In this document: one piece after another, positions 32,887-41,337 of the stretch
How positions within the stretch are numbered: the stretch's first letter is position 1
Layout: each line of letters opens with the position of its first letter
Assembly: GCF_024125425.1 (NCBI RefSeq)
Contig: NZ_JAMXWN010000011.1
Span: forward strand, 1-64,000
Direction: 5' to 3'
From: Sporolactobacillus kofuensis
Lineage (GTDB): Bacteria; Bacillota; Bacilli; Bacillales; Sporolactobacillaceae
Length of the DNA stretch: 64,000 nucleotides
Translations under genes and position numbers: made by a program
The notes under the pieces: generated by a model
What the model was told of the DNA's origin: nothing
The model's database searches: none
The model's input: only the letters and a program-made list of their open reading frames with translations

Positions 32887-33753
32887 TTAACGCTTTTCTA
32901 ACTGAATGGACATCTTCAAATTCAAAGGCTCGCCAGGTTTAACAAGCAGCAACTGCTCCTTATTTTCATTCAAAGCATTCGTCATTGCTGTCCAAGGCTC
33001 CACGCAGACAAACGGCTGATCGCCTTCAACCCAGAGCACCGTGTAGCGAAAAAGCGGATCTTGATTGATCACTACTTTTTTATCTTCATTAAAATCAAAT
33101 GCCAATTGTGTTTCTTCAGCATCGAAGAGCACAACCGATTCTTTCAGTCCGGTCATGTCAATGGATCCGGTAAACGGCTTGATTTTCTGATCATTGTAAT
33201 CCAAGTATTGGGTTGCCTTACTTGTCAGATGAAGCGTCTTTTCTTTCTTATTAAAATAGGGATGGTAGCCTGGATCGACCGGCATGGACTGATCGGATCG
33301 ATTATTGACAACCTGGTCAATGCTCAGGATGCCTTCATGAAGGGTATATGTGAGTTCAACTTCAAAAGTAAATGGGTAGGATGCTCGAGTTACTTCCGAA
33401 CTATGGAAAGCAATTTTCAACGATGCATGTACGGAGTCATGCACATTACTGATTACGCGCCATGGGCGGGTCCGGACGAGTCCATGATTGGCCATCGGGT
33501 AAGTGATGCCATTCCACGAATAAGATTTGTCCGTCAGTTGACCCGCAATCGGAAACAGTACAGGAATTCCGCCGCGCACATTTTTATTGGTGTCAAAAAG
33601 TGTTTCTTCATTCATAAAAAGAACGTCTTCGCCCTCAACATGAAAAGCAGTGACCATTCCACCACGCGTCGGACAGACGTCCACAAATGAAGTTTCATCC
33701 ATTAAACGATAAAAGTGCAATCCTTGCTGATCAAATTCTTTCACTTGATACAT
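32887..33753 (-). CDS. Aldose 1-epimerase family protein (LacX-like)
   Basis: Galactose-mutarotase-fold enzyme of 288 residues that interconverts alpha and beta anomers of aldoses or sugar phosphates. Typical features: PTRGGMVTAF near 22, GIPVLFPIAGQL near 60, the first active-site histidine in ANHGLVRTRPW near 88, the second in DPGYHPYF near 165, and a catalytic glutamate in CVEPWTAMTNA near 255. The start at 33753 has gcgagggga upstream; the open frame extends 29 codons further with no site. LacX is a partner of lac operons, and lacD is present far upstream at 4.5 kb, but they are not adjacent. Confidence 0.85.
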   Translation of the reverse strand: MYQVKEFDQQGLHFYRLMDETSFVDVCPTRGGMVTAFHVEGEDVLFMNEETLFDTNKNVRGGIPVLFPIAGQLTDKSYSWNGITYPMANHGLVRTRPWRVISNVHDSVHASLKIAFHSSEVTRASYPFTFEVELTYTLHEGILSIDQVVNNRSDQSMPVDPGYHPYFNKKEKTLHLTSKATQYLDYNDQKIKPFTGSIDMTGLKESVVLFDAEETQLAFDFNEDKKVVINQDPLFRYTVLWVEGDQPFVCVEPWTAMTNALNENKEQLLLVKPGEPLNLKMSIQLEKR

Positions 33754-33929
33754 TGCGATCCCCTCGCGATCATAGTCTCTAGTCACCCTAACAGTATAAC
33801 GTAGTGATGAACACAAATCATGAACTTTTACGATGAACAAATTTAAAACGAAAAAATGAGGAGAGATGGCTGATCCTGAATGACTTGGGCAGAATTAAGA
33901 TATGACATGTAGTGAGGAGCACTGCCCGC

Positions 33930-35519
33930 ATGAACCGTTATACAAAGTACAACCCATACTGGCCGGAAACAGTCATATTCTGGGGCGCAGGGGCAACAAA
34001 ACCTCTGAACATGAAAACGACGAAAGAATTGGGACAACTGTTTCAGACACTGGCCGCAGTAGTGGATTCTGATGTGCACAGTTTAATGAGTGCCGTCGAG
34101 CAGGCATTTCCAGATGCCAAGGAACAGGTGCGAACTGAGTTGGGGGCACTGCTCAAGCTGATTGATACAACGTTTTTCGATCAGGAAGAAGAAGCAATGA
34201 ACGTCCTCAAAATTCCGAAAACGCGTGCACAACACTTGCAAATGCTCTATGATTGGCAAGCTGTGAAATTGGTGATCAAGCGTTGTCCGCGACACCCATT
34301 CAGTCTTGAGGATTTGTATAATTTACTTGATCTGCATATTCAAGTACAGAAAGGGATTGATGTAGAAGGTCAGTTCATCACGCTTGATCGATTGATTGCG
34401 GCACGACGCACGTTGGATATGCTGACGCAATTAATACACGCGATCGGCTATGCACAACTTCTGCAAGATCCGAAAACAAAATCGTTGTACCAGCACTATC
34501 ATCAATTTGCCATGACTCTTGCACGTCGGATGATGGAAGAAGGCGTGCAAAGAGCAGATCGAACGGTTCCCTTTGATGATCGCCGTTTTTATCTGTTCAG
34601 TTATGCGGTGATTTCGATGAACTGGGATCCGATCTTTCTATGGCTCATCTTCAATGCCCACAATGTAGTGAATCACAGATCTCCGAATATCGGGTCGCCG
34701 TCACAACCCATGAAACTGTTCAATGATCTTGCCCATTTTATCGCGGTACGAAAAGTCGAGGATCAGACACCATCTGCGTGGTTTCCGATGAATGAAACGG
34801 CGGTTCAACAGCTGAATGATGATACATATATGTCCGGAAGACGGGTCAGAATTGGAAAATTCTATTTTCCCCATGGCTGTCATGGGTTCAGGCAATGCCC
34901 GAAATGTGGAAAACTCACGTTCTATTTAGGAAATGAATGGCGGATTGATTCATCCAGTCTGTTTCCACCACAGATCCTACCATCGCTGTCACCAAAAATA
35001 CCGCGTTCATGCGAAGAAAAAGTGGCAATGGAATCAGGCATTTACGACGCTGTTCAATGCACGCATTGCGGAACGATTACGGAAAGTCATCACACCGCAT
35101 TCACGACACAAACCAATTTCAAGCTCATTCAGCCTTCATTTATTCAAGAAATTCAAAACGACATGAAAGTGGCGCTCGAGAACGCCAAACATCTAATCTT
35201 TGCCGGCTATTCCCTGCCTAATGATGATTTTATTGACCGAATCATGCTCTCCGCGCGTCGGAAAATGGATGGGGATAAAGTCAGATGCTCCATAATTGGT
35301 TTTAACAAAGAGGCGGAAGACCAATGGATGTATGGGGAAGATTTGAAAAAATTTTGCAGGATCCATAACCACTCCGGACTCGCTGCCACACGCGATCGTG
35401 TCGCAGGTATTTTTGGTGAGGAAAATGTAAGAGGCTACGCAGCAGGATTTCCGCATGTTTTTATGGAAAACGGGCGTGTGAGTGAGGGTAAGGTAGAAGA
35501 AATGATGCGGGTGTGGTGA
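33930..35519 (+). CDS. SIR2-like domain protein, probable NAD-processing defence-type effector
   Basis: A 529-residue protein with the marks of SIR2-like enzymes rather than housekeeping sirtuins. The NAD-binding glycine motif is WGAGATKPLNMKT at about 18-30. A catalytic-type asparagine is in SMNWDP near 231. A histidine block is in YFPHGCHGF near 313-318. Two cysteine pairs (CPKCG near 323, CTHCG near 377) form a zinc ribbon, and AGYSLPNDDFIDR near 425 is the SIR2-like C-terminal block. Residues 35-220 are helical and of unknown role. The ATG at 33930 is preceded by gaggag. Many SIR2-like proteins deplete NAD during phage infection, which is a family-based inference here. No partner gene (HerA, TIR, Argonaute) is adjacent. 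It is divergent from the epimerase gene. Confidence 0.72.
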   Translation: MNRYTKYNPYWPETVIFWGAGATKPLNMKTTKELGQLFQTLAAVVDSDVHSLMSAVEQAFPDAKEQVRTELGALLKLIDTTFFDQEEEAMNVLKIPKTRAQHLQMLYDWQAVKLVIKRCPRHPFSLEDLYNLLDLHIQVQKGIDVEGQFITLDRLIAARRTLDMLTQLIHAIGYAQLLQDPKTKSLYQHYHQFAMTLARRMMEEGVQRADRTVPFDDRRFYLFSYAVISMNWDPIFLWLIFNAHNVVNHRSPNIGSPSQPMKLFNDLAHFIAVRKVEDQTPSAWFPMNETAVQQLNDDTYMSGRRVRIGKFYFPHGCHGFRQCPKCGKLTFYLGNEWRIDSSSLFPPQILPSLSPKIPRSCEEKVAMESGIYDAVQCTHCGTITESHHTAFTTQTNFKLIQPSFIQEIQNDMKVALENAKHLIFAGYSLPNDDFIDRIMLSARRKMDGDKVRCSIIGFNKEAEDQWMYGEDLKKFCRIHNHSGLAATRDRVAGIFGEENVRGYAAGFPHVFMENGRVSEGKVEEMMRVW

Positions 35520-35667
35520 AACTTGTGGATGGTGGTTGGACTGCTCATGCTGGTTGTTTGGCGACATGAGAAACCGCTTTCTGCGCCGAGCATCACATGT
35601 GTTGTTCATTTTTGTAAAAAGGAGAATATACGTTCTGATATTCTGCTGAATTATCCAGATTTCATGG

Positions 35668-35673
35668 TAAAAT
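35668..35673 (+). promoter_or_regulatory. Extended -10 promoter of the small toxin gene
   Basis: TGGTAAAAT ends at 35673, 63 bases before the toxin ATG. There is no good -35 box; the TG extension may compensate. Confidence 0.4.
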
Positions 35674-35735
35674 AAATAGGACAACAAAAGCTCATGGGTG
35701 GCGCCGCATCTCCCTTTCTGAAGGGGGCGAGGCAA

Positions 35736-35819
35736 ATGACGACATACGAGGCATGTTCACTAATGATCCAATTTGCAGTGCTTGTGCTAATTATCGTGTC
35801 GTCAAAAGACAAAAAATAA
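35736..35819 (+). CDS. Holin-like type I toxin peptide (Hol_Tox family)
   Basis: A 27-residue peptide starting MTTYEACSLMIQF, with one hydrophobic helix (VLVLIIV) and ending SSKDKK. This is the recognisable plan of the putative holin-like toxin family, M-[ST]-x-[YF]-E-A-L-x-L-M followed by a membrane helix and a K-D-K-K tail. Such peptides insert into the membrane and are kept silent by an antisense RNA. A strong gaaggggg site lies upstream. The matching antisense unit is visible on the other strand (35815-35973). Confidence 0.8.
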   Translation: MTTYEACSLMIQFAVLVLIIVSSKDKK

Positions 35820-35973
35820 TCCGCCCATGACTTTACCCGAGCCAAGCGGATTATTTCGTGTACTTCAATAATGGTGCGGTAGCTGCCTTTGAAGCAGTTT
35901 GTTGTTACCTTACCGTCGATGTGCAACCATCGGCGGTTTTATTATGTGCACCTTTTATTCTAATTATATTATA
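35815..35973 (-). ncRNA. Predicted antisense RNA antitoxin of the holin-like toxin
   Basis: On the minus strand a TATAATATAAT -10 region (35973-35963), with TTGAAT upstream but poorly spaced (14 or 19 bases), could start a transcript of about 145 nt. It would end at a strong terminator: a 10-bp stem (35855-35846 with 35824-35815), then six T, right at the toxin stop codon. It would overlap the 3' untranslated part of the toxin mRNA, the RatA/SR4-type layout. The antisense is deduced from structure only. Confidence 0.6.
35912..35942 (+). terminator. Terminator of the toxin mRNA
   Basis: A 10-bp stem with one G-U pair (35912-35921 with 35928-35937) is followed by TTTATT on the plus strand. It ends a toxin mRNA of about 260 nt that overlaps the antisense RNA. 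Confidence 0.65.
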
Positions 35974-35989
35974 AACGATTTGGAATAAT

Positions 35990-36973
35990 TCAACCATAGA
36001 ATGTGTTACCAAGAAAACTTCGAACGATCCGGACAATCGCACGCATGTCTACCTCATTGTAGCGCTGATCAATCGGCAGTGGGATCAAATGTTTAGCAAG
36101 ACGATATTCGAAACTTGACTCGGAAACACGCGATGTCACTTCTTCCCAAAAGTCATCAGTATAGATGCGGTGCTTCAGTAAAAGATCTTTTAATTGTTCA
36201 CCGCGGTCGATGAGGAATGGATAGCACATCGGACCGTTTACATTGCTGAAGTCCGCGATCAGTTGATTGTACTGCCCAATTTGTCTATGAAGATAAAGGA
36301 AATTCTCATTTCGGATCGCGCGCACATGCTCATAATCAATGCTCATTAGCAACCGTTGAGTTGTACGAGACATCGCATGCATTCCGCATGTGTCGAGATA
36401 TGCTTCATTCTGTTCGAATAGTGGCTCTGCCGGTACACTACCAAGATCAATCTGCTTCAACAGCGCATCGAATCGATAATAGGATGGATCTCGCTCCAAA
36501 CCAATTCGATCCTCAGCATCGGTATACAAATAACCCCCGTCCGGCACACCGAAAAATTTGCGCGCCGAATACAAAGTATCCACATGCGCCAGTGGCCGAG
36601 CAAAAAACGCCTGCGTATTGTCAACAATAACATGCTTCATTTTTTGGCAAAATTCACGGATATTGCTTGAGTTCAATCCGAAGTAGTTTACATAATAGAA
36701 GCATGCATCGTTTTCAAGAGTTTGATCCAAAACAGGCGCAAAATGATCATTTATAGAATAAAACTCATAATCAATGTTGAGCCGCTTGATCGGCTGAAGT
36801 ACGCTGTCACAAATATAGGTAGGTAAATATATTTTTTTATAGTTTCGCGCACGAAGTACATACTCGAGACAATAACGCGCACTGTTCAGGCGCAGCGCTT
36901 GTTCGTGGTATTCGGTGTGCTTTGGTAGCTCAAGTGAAAAAAAGCCACCGATGATTTTTTGCTTTTCGGTCAT
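35990..36973 (-). CDS. DegT/DnrJ/EryC1/StrS-like aminotransferase, short form
   Basis: A PLP-dependent fold-type I protein resembling sugar aminotransferases. The predicted PLP lysine is in LYSARKFFGVPDGGYLY near residue 138, preceded by the aspartate of VIVDNTQAFF near 117 that contacts the cofactor. The N-terminal ARYCLEYVLRARNYKKIYLPTYICDS block is also typical. At 327 residues it is shorter than the usual 360-400. The sugar substrate is unknown; no neighbouring dehydratase or nucleotidyltransferase completes a pathway here. It lies upstream of flagellin, which suggests, but does not show, a role in making a flagellar glycan. Confidence 0.68.
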   Translation of the reverse strand: MTEKQKIIGGFFSLELPKHTEYHEQALRLNSARYCLEYVLRARNYKKIYLPTYICDSVLQPIKRLNIDYEFYSINDHFAPVLDQTLENDACFYYVNYFGLNSSNIREFCQKMKHVIVDNTQAFFARPLAHVDTLYSARKFFGVPDGGYLYTDAEDRIGLERDPSYYRFDALLKQIDLGSVPAEPLFEQNEAYLDTCGMHAMSRTTQRLLMSIDYEHVRAIRNENFLYLHRQIGQYNQLIADFSNVNGPMCYPFLIDRGEQLKDLLLKHRIYTDDFWEEVTSRVSESSFEYRLAKHLIPLPIDQRYNEVDMRAIVRIVRSFLGNTFYG

Positions 36974-37234
36974 GTGATCACCCTGTTACAAAAGATACTA
37001 ACGTTATGGTGAGGGATTTTAGCAGAAGCGTCAAGCGAGGAAGATGGATAAAATAAAAAAACAGAGGTTCTCCGGATTTTCAACAGTTTGTAAATGATTC
37101 CCTTCTACCTTGCTGTCAAAACTTTAAATGGTTGTGTTTAGTAGAAAATAAAGATCGATTTGCTGATGCTAGAAAAGTAAAAAGAGGTGCTTCGAACTTT
37201 TAAATAAAAGATAAAAGAAAAAGTCTTAATCTAC
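36974..37234. other. Intergenic region upstream of the hag promoter
   Basis: About 260 AT-rich bases between the minus-strand aminotransferase gene and the sigma-D promoter of hag. No gene, terminator or repeat was recognised. Confidence 0.4.
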
Positions 37235-37261
37235 TAAACATCCTCTTTCTTCTGTCGATAA
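37235..37261 (+). promoter_or_regulatory. Sigma-D promoter of flagellin
   Basis: TAAA (37235-37238), exactly 15 bases, GTCGATAA (37254-37261): one mismatch to the sigma-D consensus. It leaves a leader of about 90 nt carrying two hairpins. Confidence 0.8.
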
Positions 37262-37272
37262 ATAAAATGTAA

Positions 37273-37346
37273 GGCAATTAGGAAGGCGCCTTCTTAATTG
37301 CCGAAATACAATTCCACATGGACGTGGATTTCATAATTCAAGGAGG
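37273..37346 (+). promoter_or_regulatory. Structured hag leader with CsrA-binding hairpin
   Basis: First hairpin: 37273-37302, an almost perfect self-complementary stem (ggcaatta with taattgcc, plus an inner gaagg/ccttc). Second: tccac (37313-37317) pairs with gtgga (37324-37328), leaving the loop ATGGAC, so that acATGGACgt presents GGA in a loop, matching the CsrA consensus ACARGGAUGU. The Shine-Dalgarno aaggagg (37340-37346) is the natural second CsrA site 20 bases away. This is the two-site arrangement known from B. subtilis hag. Confidence 0.85.
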
Positions 37347-37355
37347 AAATTAGTT

Positions 37356-38183
37356 ATGATTATCAACCACAACATTGCTGCACTGAATACATTAAATCAG
37401 TTAAGCAAAAACGAATCTGCAACACAAAAATCTCTGGCTAAACTCTCTTCAGGTCTGCGTATTAATACTGCTGCTGATGATGCTGCAGGACTTGCAATTT
37501 CTGAAAAAATGAAAGCTCAAATTAATGGTCTTGATCAAGCAAAACGTAATGCTCAAGACGGTACTTCATTGATTCAAACTGCTGAAGGTGCCTTAAGTGA
37601 AACAACTTCTATCTTGCAACGTATGCGTGAACTTGCTGTTCAAGCTGGTAACACGACGAATACTGCGGATGATATAAGCCAAATTAATACAGAATTAAGT
37701 AATCTTTACAGCGAAGTGGATCGAATCAGTAAGGTAACGGCATTCAACACACAGAACCTTTTAGGTGGTTCTTTTACCGGTACTCTCCAAATTGGTGCCA
37801 ACAGCGGTGAAATTTTAAGCTTTGGTATTAGTAATATGAGTGCGGGTTCTCTCTTCTCAGGCTTTACATCTGGACAGATTGTATCGCTGACAGCAGACAA
37901 CACAAGTGCAAGTGTTGCAATCAGCGCTATTGATGTTGCAATCAAAACGGTTTCAAAGCAACGTGATAATTTGGGTGGCTTGCAGAACCGTCTTGAACAC
38001 ACAATCAATAACTTGAGTACATCCTCTCAGAACCTTACAGATGCTGAATCACGTATTACTGATGTGGATATGGCTTCTGAAATGGCTAACTTTACGAAGA
38101 ATAATATTCTGAACCAAGCAGCTCAGGCTATGCTTGCTCAGGCAAATCAGCTTCCTCAGGGTGTTCTTCAACTTCTTAGATAA
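37356..38183 (+). CDS. hag: Flagellin
   Basis: Filament subunit, 275 residues, exported through the flagellar type III system. The conserved N-terminal D0/D1 part (MIINHNIAALNTLNQLSKN, SSGLRINTAADDAAGLAISEKM) and the C-terminal part (TDAESRITDVDMASEMANFTK to PQGVLQLLR) are intact. The variable centre is only about 60 residues, rich in Ser, Thr and Asn, giving many possible O-glycosylation sites. Expression is controlled by sigma-D and probably by CsrA. The glycosyltransferase genes begin 97 bases after its stop, beyond a strong terminator. Confidence 0.97.
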   Translation: MIINHNIAALNTLNQLSKNESATQKSLAKLSSGLRINTAADDAAGLAISEKMKAQINGLDQAKRNAQDGTSLIQTAEGALSETTSILQRMRELAVQAGNTTNTADDISQINTELSNLYSEVDRISKVTAFNTQNLLGGSFTGTLQIGANSGEILSFGISNMSAGSLFSGFTSGQIVSLTADNTSASVAISAIDVAIKTVSKQRDNLGGLQNRLEHTINNLSTSSQNLTDAESRITDVDMASEMANFTKNNILNQAAQAMLAQANQLPQGVLQLLR

Positions 38184-38209
38184 ATTGTTTGAAATAAAGT
38201 TGATTTTTC

Positions 38210-38251
38210 GGGGGGTGGGGTTCTATTATAGTAGAATCCCATCCCCCTTTT
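38210..38251 (+). terminator. Strong terminator after hag
   Basis: A 16-bp stem (38210-38225 with 38232-38247) with two G-U pairs is followed by TTTT. It insulates the highly expressed flagellin gene from the glycosyltransferase genes. Confidence 0.88.
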
Positions 38252-38279
38252 CATTTAAACTTTTTTGGAGGTATATATA

Positions 38280-41200
38280 ATGTCAGGGCTTATATCCCTA
38301 TGCATGATTGTAAAAAACGAAGAGAATGTGCTGCAACGTTGCCTTGAGTCAGTCAAAGATGGTGTTGACGAAATAGTCATTATTGACTCAGGTTCAACAG
38401 ATCGTACAAAAGAAATTGCTCACAGATACACTGATAAAGTCTTTGACTACAAATGGAATAATAGTTTCTCAGAGGCACGGAATTATGCGCAATCTAAAGC
38501 AACGAGTGAATGGATATTGGCACTAGATGCTGATGAATTTGTCGATTATCAGAATTTGTTGGAACTTCGCAATGAGCTAACAGAAAATCAGGATCATTTT
38601 AATATGTGTGTAGTCAAAATCTATAATTTTGCTGGTAAGGATGCCCAAGCTATTTTTAATAATTATCATGTAAGAATTTACAAAAATGATCCGGCAATCA
38701 AATATTATCGGACGATACATGAACAACTGAAGAGAACAGATGGCGAGGAGCTTCGCTCACATGTTTCAAAACTTGTCGTCTATCATTCAGGGTATCTTTC
38801 CAATACAGTCACAGTCAAAAATAAAGGTTCAAGAAATCGAGCATTAATTAATAAAGAGATAAATGCCGAGGGACAAACTGGATTTGATTATTTTAATCTT
38901 GGAAATGAGCTCGTATCTCAAGGGAAAACAGAAAAAGCTCTCGACTGTTATGTGAAAGCCTATCAGAAAGCACCGGATATTAAATATTCTTGGGTTGGCA
39001 CCTGTCTCATACAAATGTGTCAATGTCTTGTAACTTTGAAGCGTTATAATGATGCATTAAACGTGATACGGGATAGTGAATCAATCTTTGATTCTTATGC
39101 TGACTTCAAAGCAATAAAAGGTAAGATTTATTTGCTTCAAGGGAGGGTGGATGATGCACTATATGAATTAAATGATATTGTTAATGATCAGGATAAATAT
39201 CAGGAAGCTTTGCTTAGTACAGATAGCATTTCATATCTTCCAAACAAATGGATGGGGCAGATTTATGAAGAAAAAAATGATCTGAAGAAAGCAGTACTGT
39301 ATTATACCAGAGCATTTCAGGAAAATAGGAATGACGAGGAACTATTAAATAGATATTTTGGTTTATTATTTAAAAACAGTCCATACGAAGAAATTAATCA
39401 CTTTTTCAAAGATGAAAAATTACTAACAGGAAATGAAGTTAGTGCATTATTTCTATTAAAAGTTATTTTTAATTTCCCTGAGTCTAGCAAATATACTGAG
39501 AAATTGATCGCTCAGACGAGGTATATTAATAACGTCGATGTTAAAGCCAAGTGCTTGTTAATTAGTAATAAATCTTCTGAAGCTCTTGAATTAATTAATC
39601 AGCTCCCGATGAAACAAAGGACAATAATCTTTAACACAGGGGTTTTCGATTTTTCGGATTACATAATTTCTAGTCTATTGTCAAAGCGTCAGGATGAACT
39701 TATTTCTTATGGGAAAAAATATAAGAATGCCGAAAGCATTATTAATCTAATTACCGGAAATGGGAAAGGCGATCAAGATTTACCTCTTTACTTATCTATT
39801 TTAAACCGTACTATTTGCTTACAGCAGTTCGGATTATTTGAAGAACTTCTGAATTTCAGAAATGCCTTTGATAAATCTGTCAATATTCAAATCGGACATA
39901 TGCTGTATCACTACCATTTTAATGATCTGGCGGTCCAATTTTACCAAGAATCAGGTAATGCGTTATTCGATGAACAAACATACCTTAATTTGATTAATGA
40001 GAGTAAGAAAAATAATTTATTAGAGGCGGCTTATAATTTTTCTAATCAAGCGATACAAAAGGGTTTTTATAATTTTAAAATATTGGAGGATTTGGCAAAA
40101 CTTGTACATCGGATGAACGCAGAAAAATTAGAATTATCCATTCAACAATTAGCTTTAGAATGTTATCCGGATAGTCGCTATCTTTCTAATCAAACAACTT
40201 GGGGAGAAACGCGAAAAAAAGTAGCCCTTATTTACACACCACTGTCTGGATCTAATGTAACTGCTTTGATGAGACACATTCCTGATGATATAAGATTAAA
40301 GTATAAAGTCAATCTTATAGAACAAAAAAATGACCTTCAGTATTTTAATCAATTACTTGAAAATGACGTGGTTGTTACAACTGAGGGAAACTATCCTTTT
40401 GAAAAAAGAAACATCACGAAAAAGCAAAAAATAATTGAATTATGGCATGGTTTTCCTTTAAAATCTATGGGCTTAATGGATGAAAGCGAAGTTGGTAAGG
40501 AAAAAATTAAAGACCAATGGAAGAACGTAGATGCTGTAGTTTCCTATTCAAATTTGTATAATCAATCAATGAAAAAATGTTTCGGTATAGATGAGGAAAA
40601 ATTCAAAATTCTAGGAGTACCGAGAAATGATTTACTATTACAATCAGAAGGTAGGAAAAATATAAAAAAATTATTTAATGTTTGTAATGAAAACGATCAA
40701 TATATTTTTTATATGCCAACATGGCGACATACTTCACGCCTGAATAGGAATGATGGTAGTAGAAGTTGGGAAAATTTGTTTGATATGTCTGATTTTAAAT
40801 TAAATCAGTTTGAAGCATATCTGAAAGATCATCATTTCAAGCTGATTGTAAAGCTGCATCCAGCTGATGAAAGAATGTTCATTAGTCATATAAAACAAAG
40901 CGAAAATATACTTGCTTTAACATCTGACCTGCTAACCAAATATCAACTGGACGTTTATGAATTATTAAGTGGTGCAGATTTGTTAATCACCGATTATTCT
41001 TCAACATACTTTGATTTCTTATTATTAAATCGACCTATTATTTTTACACCTGTCGATCTTGAATCTTACCGAAAATCTAGGGGATTCATTTTAAATCCAT
41101 ATGAACAATGGACGCCAGGACCAAAAGTTACATCACAAACTGAACTAGAAAATCAGATAGTTAAATCTTTGACAGACATAAATTACTTCAGCAAAGAAAG

Positions 41201-41294
41201 AGACAGATTAAAGCATATTGTTCATCAATATCAAGATGATCATTCAACAGAAAGAGTATGGAATTTTATTAGAACCTCACTAGAAGAAAAGTAA
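38280..41294 (+). CDS. Fusion of GT2 glycosyltransferase, TPR region and CDP-glycerol glycerophosphotransferase
   Basis: A 1004-residue multidomain protein. Residues 1 to about 190: GT2 fold like SunS-type enzymes (SLCMIVKNEENVLQRCLESV, IDSGSTDRT, ALDADEF as DXD). From about 195 to 350: TPR-like helical repeats (YFNLGNELVSQGKTEKALDCY, WMGQIYEEKNDLKKAVLYYT). From about 650: a TagB/TagF-type domain with ELWHGFPLKSMG, YMPTWRHTSR, VKLHPADERMF and DLLITDYSSTYFDFLLLNRP, including the two catalytic-type histidines. No membrane segment is seen. This combination would transfer a sugar and then a polyol-phosphate group. The position after hag implies flagellin as acceptor, which is an inference. The region is clearly more AT-rich than the flgK-csrA part. 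The ATG at 38280 follows ggaggt. Confidence 0.8.
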   Translation: MSGLISLCMIVKNEENVLQRCLESVKDGVDEIVIIDSGSTDRTKEIAHRYTDKVFDYKWNNSFSEARNYAQSKATSEWILALDADEFVDYQNLLELRNELTENQDHFNMCVVKIYNFAGKDAQAIFNNYHVRIYKNDPAIKYYRTIHEQLKRTDGEELRSHVSKLVVYHSGYLSNTVTVKNKGSRNRALINKEINAEGQTGFDYFNLGNELVSQGKTEKALDCYVKAYQKAPDIKYSWVGTCLIQMCQCLVTLKRYNDALNVIRDSESIFDSYADFKAIKGKIYLLQGRVDDALYELNDIVNDQDKYQEALLSTDSISYLPNKWMGQIYEEKNDLKKAVLYYTRAFQENRNDEELLNRYFGLLFKNSPYEEINHFFKDEKLLTGNEVSALFLLKVIFNFPESSKYTEKLIAQTRYINNVDVKAKCLLISNKSSEALELINQLPMKQRTIIFNTGVFDFSDYIISSLLSKRQDELISYGKKYKNAESIINLITGNGKGDQDLPLYLSILNRTICLQQFGLFEELLNFRNAFDKSVNIQIGHMLYHYHFNDLAVQFYQESGNALFDEQTYLNLINESKKNNLLEAAYNFSNQAIQKGFYNFKILEDLAKLVHRMNAEKLELSIQQLALECYPDSRYLSNQTTWGETRKKVALIYTPLSGSNVTALMRHIPDDIRLKYKVNLIEQKNDLQYFNQLLENDVVVTTEGNYPFEKRNITKKQKIIELWHGFPLKSMGLMDESEVGKEKIKDQWKNVDAVVSYSNLYNQSMKKCFGIDEEKFKILGVPRNDLLLQSEGRKNIKKLFNVCNENDQYIFYMPTWRHTSRLNRNDGSRSWENLFDMSDFKLNQFEAYLKDHHFKLIVKLHPADERMFISHIKQSENILALTSDLLTKYQLDVYELLSGADLLITDYSSTYFDFLLLNRPIIFTPVDLESYRKSRGFILNPYEQWTPGPKVTSQTELENQIVKSLTDINYFSKERDRLKHIVHQYQDDHSTERVWNFIRTSLEEK

Positions 41295-41337
41295 TTATGA
41301 TTTTTCATTTTAATCCCAGTTTGAGGAGAGAACATAT

